Below, piece after piece: positions 6,019-10,614 of a DNA stretch of 10,614 nt. A program made the position numbers and the translations under genes. The notes under the pieces are model-generated. The model was not told the origin of the DNA. It saw nothing but the letters and a program-made list of their open reading frames with translations, and did no database searches. Position 1 is the first letter of the stretch, and each line of letters starts with the position of its first letter. This stretch comes from Nitrospiraceae bacterium (GTDB lineage Bacteria > Nitrospirota > Nitrospiria > Nitrospirales > Nitrospiraceae): NCBI GenBank assembly GCA_025934615.1, contig JAICXS010000029.1:1-10614 (forward strand), given 5' to 3'.

Positions 6019-6432
6019 ATGCTGGCACCAAAGAAAGTCAAGTTTCGAAAGATGCAGAAGGGCCGCATGCGCGGGAAAGCGTATCGCGGCGGGCAGATTA
6101 CGCTTGGTGAGTTTGGCCTCAAAGCGTTGGAGCCAGGGTGGGTGACGAGTCGCCAGATCGAAGCGGCCAGAATCGCAATCACGCGGCATGTGAAGCGCGG
6201 CGGTCAAGTCTGGACTCGGATTTTCCCGGATAAGCCGATCACGAAGAAGCCGGCGGAAACGCGTATGGGTAAAGGCAAGGGCAATCCGGAATACTGGGTG
6301 GCTGTTGTCAAGCCCGGAAGAATTCTGTACGAGATGGATGGCGTGACTCGGGAAGTGGCCCATGAGGCGCTTCGGTTGGCGGCTCATAAGTTGCCCGTGG
6401 CGACAAAGTTTGTCGTGCGTGGAGAAATCTGA
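6019..6432 (+). CDS. rplP: 50S ribosomal protein L16
   Basis: This 137-residue protein organises the A-site tRNA region of the 50S subunit. The N-terminus is MLAPKKVKFRKMQKGRMRGK, close to the usual MLSPKRTKFRKQ. The loop TRMGKGKGNPEYW (residues 81-93) includes Arg82, which corresponds to E. coli Arg81, hydroxylated there by YcfD; whether that occurs here is unknown. The likely ribosome binding site is GGAG (6006-6009), nine bases upstream. The stop TGA shares its A with the rpmC start. Confidence 0.97.
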   Translation: MLAPKKVKFRKMQKGRMRGKAYRGGQITLGEFGLKALEPGWVTSRQIEAARIAITRHVKRGGQVWTRIFPDKPITKKPAETRMGKGKGNPEYWVAVVKPGRILYEMDGVTREVAHEALRLAAHKLPVATKFVVRGEI

Positions 6433-6641
6433 TGGATGTAAAAGAACTTCAAGGGATGGCGGATATCGAACTGCAGGAAAAAGAGCGACAACTGAAGCAA
6501 GAGATCTTTAATTTGCGTTTTCAGCTTGCCACCGGCCGCATTGAGAATCCGATGAAGATCCGCCAGACCCGCCGAGATCTGGCCCGAGTGAAGACGGTGT
6601 TAACTCAAAAAATGACGGCAAGCAAAGGTCGTGGATCATGA
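6432..6641 (+). CDS. rpmC: 50S ribosomal protein L29
   Basis: This small 69-residue two-helix protein near the tunnel exit neighbours L23. The family signature NLRFQLATGRIENPMKIRQT is at residues 27-46, preceded by a charged helix (ELQEKERQLKQEI) and followed by a second helix and a short basic tail. It overlaps rplP by one base (TGATG) with GGAG (6421-6424) upstream, and overlaps rpsQ by four bases, so its translation is probably coupled on both sides. Confidence 0.96.
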   Translation: MDVKELQGMADIELQEKERQLKQEIFNLRFQLATGRIENPMKIRQTRRDLARVKTVLTQKMTASKGRGS

Positions 6642-6907
6642 GCGAGCGATCGGAGAAGCGACGGAATTGGTTTGGAAATGTGGTCAGCGACAAGATGGAT
6701 AAGACCGTCGTGGTCGCGGTGGATCGGTTCGTCCGGCATCCTGTGTATCATAAAGTCTTGCGCCGAGTCACCAAGCTGAAGGCGCACGATGAAGGGAATG
6801 TGTGCAAGGTCGGAGACCGGGTCAAACTGATACAGACGCGGCCGATCAGCAAAGATAAGCATTGGCGGGTGGTGCAAGTCATGCAGCGAGGCCAGTCTGA
6901 ATCATGA
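6638..6907 (+). CDS. rpsQ: 30S ribosomal protein S17
   Basis: This 89-residue OB-fold protein binds 16S rRNA early in 30S assembly. The diagnostic stretch is GNVVSDKMDKTVVVAVDRF with HPVYHKVLRRVTKLKAHDE after it, and then VGDRVKLIQTRPISKDKHWR. The ATG overlaps the rpmC stop as ATGA, and the Shine-Dalgarno match is poor, so initiation is probably coupled to rpmC. The stop in turn overlaps the rplN start in the same way. Confidence 0.97.
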   Translation: MSERSEKRRNWFGNVVSDKMDKTVVVAVDRFVRHPVYHKVLRRVTKLKAHDEGNVCKVGDRVKLIQTRPISKDKHWRVVQVMQRGQSES

Positions 6908-7272
6908 TCCAGAACTATACTTATATGGATGTGGCCGATAACTCCGGCGCCAAGCAGGTCATGTGCTTTCACGTGCTTGGCGGTTCCAAGCGCCGGTACG
7001 GGTCGCTTGGCGACATCGTTGTGGTGGCCGTCAAGGAAGCCATTCCGCAGGCAACTGTGAAGAAGGGCGATGTGAGCAAGGCCGTGATTGTTCGGACGAC
7101 CAAAGGGGTCCGTCGAGAAGACGGTTCCTACATTAAGTTTGACCGGAATGCCTGTGTCTTGATCAATGCGCAAGGCGAACCGATCGGAACCCGTATCTTT
7201 GGGCCGGTGGCCAGAGAGCTGCGCTGGAAAAAATTCATGAAGATTATCTCATTGGCTCCAGAAGTGTTGTAG
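6904..7272 (+). CDS. rplN: 50S ribosomal protein L14
   Basis: This 122-residue protein forms intersubunit bridges and is the docking partner of the silencing factor RsfS in studied bacteria. The sequence MIQNYTYMDVADNSGAKQVM is typical, as are the central KGDVSKAVIVRTTKGVRRED (residues 54-73) and GTRIFGPVARELR (95-107). The length of 122 is exactly that of most bacterial L14. It overlaps rpsQ by four bases (ATGA). A 12-base gap containing AAGGA leads to rplX. Confidence 0.98.
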   Translation: MIQNYTYMDVADNSGAKQVMCFHVLGGSKRRYGSLGDIVVVAVKEAIPQATVKKGDVSKAVIVRTTKGVRREDGSYIKFDRNACVLINAQGEPIGTRIFGPVARELRWKKFMKIISLAPEVL

Positions 7273-7284
7273 TAAGGAAAAGAG

Positions 7285-7623
7285 ATGAGCGCATCAATAG
7301 CGAAGACGAAGCTTAAAAAGGGCGATACGGTGATGGTCACGACTGGTCGTGAACGCGGAAAGACCGGGAAGGTGCTGTCGCTTCACCTGAGTGAGGGTAA
7401 GGTGATCGTCGAAAAATTGAATCTCATTAAGCGGCATACCAAGCCGAATCAAAAAGTGAAACAAGGCGGCATCATCGAGCGAGAGGCGCCGCTTGCGCTC
7501 GCTAACGTCATGTTTCTCTGTGGCAATTGCAGCAAGCCGGTGCGTCTTGGCATCAAGCAATTGAATGACGGACGACGGGTTCGTGTCTGTAAAAAATGCC
7601 AAGAAGTCATCGAACGGACATAA
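7285..7623 (+). CDS. rplX: 50S ribosomal protein L24, zinc-finger (C+) form
   Basis: This 112-residue protein is an early 50S assembly factor located near the exit tunnel. The KOW motif lies at about residues 11-38 (KKGDTVMVTTGRERGKTGKV). The C-terminal domain holds two Cys pairs, C79-x2-C82 (LCGNCSKPVR) and C102-x2-C105 (RVCKKCQEV), spaced like a zinc ribbon, so it is the cysteine-containing variant also found in many other bacteria. AAGGA (7274-7278) lies six bases before the ATG. rplE follows after 12 bases. Confidence 0.97.
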   Translation: MSASIAKTKLKKGDTVMVTTGRERGKTGKVLSLHLSEGKVIVEKLNLIKRHTKPNQKVKQGGIIEREAPLALANVMFLCGNCSKPVRLGIKQLNDGRRVRVCKKCQEVIERT

Positions 7624-7635
7624 GGGAAGGGTACG

Positions 7636-8316
7636 ATGGCCAAGACGGAAAAACCATCGGCCGGTAAGGCCTCAGAGAAAAAAGGAAAGAAGGAGACCGC
7701 GGGTCAGAAGAAGGAACTTCGCCCCGAGGCTGCCCCTCCTAGTAAGACTCCTAAAGGCCAGGACGAGCCAAAAATTACGCCTCGGTTGAGAGAGACGTAC
7801 CGCAATCAGATCGTGCCGGCATTGATGAAAGAGTTTGGATATAAAAATCCGATGCAGGTGCCGAAGGTTGAGCGAGTCGTCTTGAATGTCGGGATGGGAG
7901 AAGCCATCCAAAATGTGAAACTGCTGGAAAGCGCCGTGACGGAGTTAGGCACTATCACGGGACAGCGACCGGTGGTCACCAAGGCCAAGAAGGCCATTGC
8001 CGGATTTAAGCTTCGCCAGGGGATGCCGATCGGCGCTAAGGTCACGCTTCGCAATGACCGGATGTATGAATTCCTCGATCGCCTTGTGACGCTGGCGCTT
8101 CCGCGCATACGAGATTTTCGGGGCGTGTCTCCTAAAGCGTTTGATGGCCGTGGGAATTATACGTTAGGACTCAAAGAGCAATTAATTTTCCCAGAGATCC
8201 AGTACGACAGTGTGGCCTCCATTCATGGAATGGATATTACGATTGTGACCACGGCCAATACCAATGATGAAGGCAAGGCCCTGCTTCGCCACATGGGGAT
8301 GCCTTTTAGAACGTAG
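7636..8316 (+). CDS. rplE: 50S ribosomal protein L5 with N-terminal extension
   Basis: This 226-residue protein contacts 5S rRNA and P-site tRNA in the central protuberance. Residues from about 47 on are ordinary L5: ITPRLRETYRNQIVPALMKE, then PKVERVVLNVGMGEA, TGQRPVVTKAKKAIAGFKLR and the ending NTNDEGKALLRHMGMPF. The first 45 or so residues are an added low-complexity segment rich in Lys, Ala, Glu and Pro, absent from the usual protein of about 180 residues. The extension looks real: ATG 7636 has a strong site, AAGGGAAGGG (7622-7631), and there is no Met near the canonical start. Its role is unknown; a flexible rRNA-binding tail is one possibility. Confidence 0.96.
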   Translation: MAKTEKPSAGKASEKKGKKETAGQKKELRPEAAPPSKTPKGQDEPKITPRLRETYRNQIVPALMKEFGYKNPMQVPKVERVVLNVGMGEAIQNVKLLESAVTELGTITGQRPVVTKAKKAIAGFKLRQGMPIGAKVTLRNDRMYEFLDRLVTLALPRIRDFRGVSPKAFDGRGNYTLGLKEQLIFPEIQYDSVASIHGMDITIVTTANTNDEGKALLRHMGMPFRT

Positions 8317-8344
8317 ACTATTCCTTTTGGAAACGGAGTGCACG

Positions 8345-8530
8345 GTGTCGAGAAAAGCGTTACGAAATAAAGCAGCAGAGAAATCGAAGTTTCCCACGCG
8401 TGACTACAACCGTTGTCCGCAGTGTGGGCGCGTGCGAGGATTTCTTCGGCGTTTTCGTCTGTGCCGGATCTGTTTTCGATTCTTAAGTTTAAAGGGCGAA
8501 ATTCCTGGAGTCAGGAAATCAAGTTGGTAG
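8345..8530 (+). CDS. rpsN: 30S ribosomal protein S14, zinc-binding type Z
   Basis: This 61-residue protein of the 30S head has the zinc form with four cysteines: C24-x2-C27 (RCPQCGR) and C40-x2-C43 (LCRICFR). The start is GTG 8345, placed by GGAG (8335-8338) six bases upstream and by the N-terminus MSRKALRNKAAEKSKFPTRD. The open frame continues upstream into rplE, but that part is not S14-like. The length of 61 is exactly that of type Z S14, compared with about 100 for the zinc-free form. The name rpsZ is used for this form in some annotations. It lies between rplE and rpsH, as usual in spc operons. Confidence 0.96.
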   Translation: MSRKALRNKAAEKSKFPTRDYNRCPQCGRVRGFLRRFRLCRICFRFLSLKGEIPGVRKSSW

Positions 8531-8535
8531 GCTGA

Positions 8536-8585
8536 ATTGTGAGTGATGCCTGCAGCGTTTTGAATTGCACAGGGAACCTCACAAT
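8536..8585. repeat. Inverted repeat in the rpsN-rpsH gap
   Basis: ATTGTGAG (8536-8543) and CTCACAAT (8578-8585) are perfect reverse complements, 34 bases apart, with a smaller pair inside (CCTGCA 8549-8554 against TGCA 8566-8569 and AGG). It lies directly upstream of rpsH and could be an mRNA structure affecting S8 synthesis. In E. coli, S8 represses the spc operon by binding near the rplE start. The link is inference. It does not resemble families A to C, and there is no U-rich tail to suggest a terminator. Confidence 0.4.
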
Positions 8586-8612
8586 CAAAAATTAAAACTT
8601 GGGTGTGGAATC

Positions 8613-9008
8613 ATGATGACTGATCCGATCGCTGACCTTCTGACCAGAATTCACAATGCATTGGGACGTGGCCATGCCTCGGTGCTCGTGCCGGCTTCCA
8701 AGCTCAAGATGGAGATCTTGCGCGTACTAAAAGCGGAGGGCTTTATTGGTCAATATGAGCGCGAGCAAGTTGATGGGCATCCTGTCTTGAAAATTCAGTT
8801 GCGGTATATCGGTGAGAAAGAATCAGTGATTACCGGTATTCGTCGGATCAGCCGTCCTGGGAAGCGGGTGTATGTGGGGTGCCGTGAACTCACCCGTGTG
8901 TTAAACGGAATGGGTCTCTCCATTGTCTCTACCTCCAAAGGACTCATGACCGATCAAGAGTCTCGACGAGCCGGCCTCGGTGGGGAAGTACTCTGTCAAA
9001 TATGGTAA
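8613..9008 (+). CDS. rpsH: 30S ribosomal protein S8
   Basis: This 131-residue 16S rRNA-binding protein of the 30S platform acts in other bacteria as translational repressor of the spc operon. The N-terminus is MMTDPIADLLTRIHNALGRG; most S8 proteins have RIRNA where this one has RIHNA. The C-terminal signature STSKGLMTDQESRRAGLGGE is at residues 106-125, ending VLCQIW. Two adjacent ATGs (8613 and 8616) are both possible starts; GGAA at 8607-8610 slightly favours the second on spacing. A longer open frame exists upstream but does not look like S8. Confidence 0.95.
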   Translation: MMTDPIADLLTRIHNALGRGHASVLVPASKLKMEILRVLKAEGFIGQYEREQVDGHPVLKIQLRYIGEKESVITGIRRISRPGKRVYVGCRELTRVLNGMGLSIVSTSKGLMTDQESRRAGLGGEVLCQIW

Positions 9009-9093
9009 ACACGAATCGCGTATGGGCAGGCTTCTAAAGATTAAAGAAACCTTGGATAGACAAATCTGATATTGAATCGTAAAGGGCTTAATT

Positions 9094-9630
9094 ATGTCGC
9101 GGGTCGGACGCAAGCTTATTCCTCTCCCTAAAGGGGTCGAGATCAACTCGAATGGCCACACCGTCTCTGTCAAGGGACCGTTGGGCCGTTTGGAGTGGCC
9201 GCTGGTTCATAATCTTTCGGTTGCCGTGGCCGACGGCCATGTCCAGGTCAATCGATCCGGCGATGAACCAAAGATCAGAGCCTTGCACGGTCTCGCCCGC
9301 GCCGAGTTGAGTAACATGGTGATCGGGGTCACGAAAGGATATGAGCGTACGCTGGAGATTACCGGGGTTGGTTATAAGGCTCAATTGCAAGGCAAGAGCC
9401 TCAGTTTGAATGTTGGTTATACTCATCCAGTCGTCTACGATCTTCCGGCAGGGGTGGAAGCAAAAGTCGATAAGCAGACGATTATCACGATTAAGGGAAG
9501 CGACAAGCGGAAGGTAGGGCAAGCCGCGGCCGATCTGCGCGCGATTAAGCCGCCTGATGTCTACAAGCAAAAGGGCATTCGATATGCCGGTGAAACGCTT
9601 CGCAAGAAGGAAGGCAAGACCGGAAAGTAG
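9094..9630 (+). CDS. rplF: 50S ribosomal protein L6
   Basis: This 178-residue protein at the base of the L7/L12 stalk lies near the factor-binding site. It has two similar domains. The first starts MSRVGRKLIPLPKGVEI and includes VKGPLGRLEW. The second includes SLNVGYTHPVVYDLP and ends with the family signature PPDVYKQKGIRYAGETLRKK. The length is normal. The 85-base gap before it has no repeat element that I can see and only a weak ribosome binding site (AAAGGG, nine bases upstream of the ATG). rplR follows after nine bases. Confidence 0.97.
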   Translation: MSRVGRKLIPLPKGVEINSNGHTVSVKGPLGRLEWPLVHNLSVAVADGHVQVNRSGDEPKIRALHGLARAELSNMVIGVTKGYERTLEITGVGYKAQLQGKSLSLNVGYTHPVVYDLPAGVEAKVDKQTIITIKGSDKRKVGQAAADLRAIKPPDVYKQKGIRYAGETLRKKEGKTGK

Positions 9631-9639
9631 GGTGACGTT

Positions 9640-10005
9640 ATGCTGACGAATGAAAAAGCTGAAAAACTAGCACGAAGAAAGCGGCGTGTCCGACAACGGA
9701 TATTTGGGGGATTGGCCCGTCCACGCTTGAGCGTGTTCCGGAGCAAGAAGCACATCTATGCCCAGATCATCGACGATATCAACGGGAAGACATTAGCGGC
9801 AGCCTCCACGCTGGATAAAGATTTGAAGTCGGCACTGAGCTCGAGCAAACCCATGGATGCGGCGAAAGCAGTGGGTCATGCCTTGGCGGATCGAGCGAAG
9901 GCGGCGAATGTGGAAGCCGTCGTGTTCGATCGTGGCGGACGTCTTTTTCATGGTCGTATTAAAGCCTTGGCGGAAGCATCTCGAGAGGGCGGTCTGAAAT
10001 TCTAA
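9640..10005 (+). CDS. rplR: 50S ribosomal protein L18
   Basis: This 121-residue protein binds 5S rRNA with L5 in the central protuberance. The N-terminus is strongly basic (EKLARRKRRVRQRIFGGLAR). The core has RPRLSVFRSKKHIYAQIIDD, and the C-terminus ends with the typical VVFDRGGRLFHGRIKALAEA and REGGLKF. The ATG is preceded by GGGTGA, a modest site close to the rplF stop, which suggests coupling. A family A repeat begins on the base after its TAA stop. Confidence 0.97.
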   Translation: MLTNEKAEKLARRKRRVRQRIFGGLARPRLSVFRSKKHIYAQIIDDINGKTLAAASTLDKDLKSALSSSKPMDAAKAVGHALADRAKAANVEAVVFDRGGRLFHGRIKALAEASREGGLKF

Positions 10006-10127
10006 GAGGATGCTGAAAAAGATCCCCAGCTTCGTTCTCGGTCGTTTGTCCGCCTCAACGTAGCGCTGCTGCGCTTCGGCGTCCAAACCCTCTGCGGCCT
10101 CGCTGGCTGATCTTTTTGAGCCTCCTC
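10006..10127. repeat. Family A palindromic intergenic element, copy 2
   Basis: About 122 bases fill the rplR-rpsE gap, starting right after the rplR stop. Terminal arms 10006-10023 (GAGGATGCTGAAAAAGAT) and 10110-10127 are complementary at 16 of 18 positions. An internal hairpin AGCGC (10062-10066) / GCGCT (10071-10075) has a TGCT loop. The order of shared blocks (AGGATGCTGAAAA, CTTCG, CCTCAACGT) matches the element after rpsJ. No coding capacity, terminator tail or target duplication is seen. It leaves 34 bases before the rpsE start. Confidence 0.75.
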
Positions 10128-10141
10128 CTCGGTAAACAGTG

Positions 10142-10171
10142 AAGGAGAGGAGTATGATCCCGTGCGTGTAA
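10142..10171 (+). promoter_or_regulatory. rpsE ribosome binding site with overlapping mini-ORF
   Basis: AAGGAG (10142-10147) and GAGGAG (10147-10152) form a double Shine-Dalgarno sequence. The first is well spaced for ATG 10154, which opens only a five-codon ORF (peptide MIPCV, TAA 10169-10171). The second suits GTG 10162, the rpsE start, nine bases away. The mini-ORF spans the true start in another frame and could compete or couple. This reading is an inference. Confidence 0.35.
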
Positions 10172-10614
10172 ATCCTGAAGAGCTGAGCCTGAAAGATAAG
10201 GTCGTATTTATCAACCGCGTCGCGAAGGTGGTGAAAGGCGGCAAGCGGTTCAACTTCTGCGCACTAGTCGTTGTCGGAGACGGGCAGGGATGGGTCGGGG
10301 TCGGCAAAGGGAAGGCCGCCGAGGTCCCCGCTGCCATTTCAAAAGCCGTGGAACAGGCCAAAAAACATTTAGTTCATATTCCGCTCAAAGAGCTTACGAT
10401 TCCACATGTTGTCCATGGACTGTTCGGTGGCGAGCATGTCCTCTTGAAGCCCGCTGCTCCGGGTACCGGGATTATTGCCGGTGGCGCTGTCCGGGCCGTC
10501 GTGGAACTTGCCGGCGCTCAAAATATCGTCGCAAAAACACTCGGCCGCGGCAATCCGTTTAATACGGTTCGGGCAACAATTGACGGTCTCTGTCAGCTCA
10601 GAGATCCACAGGAG
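10162..10614 (+). CDS. rpsE: 30S ribosomal protein S5 (3' end beyond the window)
   Basis: The first 151 residues of S5 are present; the family length of about 165-170 means only the C-terminal tail is missing. S5 helps set decoding accuracy and, with S3 and S4, surrounds the mRNA entry channel. The start is GTG 10162, giving MRVNPEELSLKDKVVFINRV; the nearby ATG 10154 is in the wrong frame and stops at once. The double-stranded-RNA-binding-like N-terminal domain contains VVKGGKRFNFCALVVVGDG (residues 23-41), whose KGG loop is where spectinomycin-resistance changes arise in other bacteria. The C-terminal domain contains LLKPAAPGTGIIAGGAVRAV and LGRGNPFNTVRAT. Confidence 0.96.
   Translation, partial: MRVNPEELSLKDKVVFINRVAKVVKGGKRFNFCALVVVGDGQGWVGVGKGKAAEVPAAISKAVEQAKKHLVHIPLKELTIPHVVHGLFGGEHVLLKPAAPGTGIIAGGAVRAVVELAGAQNIVAKTLGRGNPFNTVRATIDGLCQLRDPQE

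Noticed and set aside
5623..6182. Short open frames on both strands across the rpsC-rplP gap
   Set aside because: They are shadows of rpsC and rplP or run through the family B repeat, with no recognisable product.
8264..8344. N-terminally extended S14 starting inside rplE
   Set aside because: GTG 8345 gives the exact 61-residue type Z S14 with GGAG at proper spacing; the extra residues are out-of-frame rplE.
8537..8565. Possible promoter TTGTGA (8537-8542) and TTGAAT (8560-8565)
   Set aside because: Each box matches the sigma-70 consensus at only four of six bases, which is expected by chance in a region of this composition.
8565..8612. S8 starting at TTG 8565
   Set aside because: No ribosome binding site is seen for it, and the extra residues are not S8-like; ATG 8613 or 8616 gives the usual MTDPIADLL start.
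10110..10127. Rho-independent terminator after rplR (run of T at 10113-10117)
   Set aside because: The T run is part of the terminal inverted repeat of the family A element and is followed by GAGCC, with no GC-rich stem directly before it; rpsE continues the operon.
1827..10161. Transposase or other mobile-element gene linked to the repeats
   Set aside because: No gap in the window is long enough to encode one, and no transposase motif is seen; any enzyme acting on these repeats would be elsewhere.

Overview
The window is a housekeeping region: a tRNA-Thr gene, the elongation factor Tu gene, and the joined S10 and spc ribosomal-protein operons, all on the + strand. The order is tRNA-Thr(GGT), tuf, rpsJ, rplC, rplD, rplW, rplB, rpsS, rplV, rpsC, rplP, rpmC, rpsQ, rplN, rplX, rplE, rpsN, rpsH, rplF, rplR and rpsE; rpsE runs off the right edge. 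This is the classic bacterial order with no ribosomal-protein gene missing or displaced. No strong terminator is visible between tuf and rpsE, so the genes are probably co-transcribed. Several neighbours overlap or nearly touch (rplD/rplW, rplP/rpmC, rpmC/rpsQ, rpsQ/rplN), as expected for translational coupling. Three genes start with GTG (rpsJ, rpsN, rpsE).

The likely source is a member of the Nitrospirota, probably a Nitrospira relative. This rests on overall protein similarity as I recognise it, on the unusual EF-Tu switch I, and on intergenic palindromes beginning AGGATGCTGAAAA that I recall from Nitrospira genomes. No search was run.

The notable part is what sits between the genes. Almost every gap longer than about 100 bases holds a small repeat element. 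Family A (about 120 bases) follows rpsJ and rplR. Family B (about 95 bases) follows rplW and rpsC. A and B share an AGGATGCYG-like terminus, have imperfect terminal inverted repeats, and begin only 0 to 5 bases after the upstream stop codon. Family C is a tandem 14-mer, CGATTAACGRATAA, preceded by an inverted partner. It lies just before the tRNA gene and just before rplV, where it appears to supply the ribosome binding site. The gaps rpsN-rpsH (82 bases) and rpsH-rplF (85 bases) lack these elements; the first holds an 8-base inverted repeat. No stretch over 300 bases lacks a gene.

The products work together in translation. EF-Tu brings aminoacyl-tRNA to the ribosome, the tRNA reads Thr ACC/ACU codons, and the other genes encode small- and large-subunit proteins made in matched amounts. 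Protein-level oddities are a non-canonical G2/switch I in EF-Tu (KIMTI for RGITI), a Lys/Ala-rich N-terminal extension of about 45 residues on L5, and zinc-finger forms of L24 and S14. I saw no defence system, phage, transposase, CRISPR array or other obviously new system.
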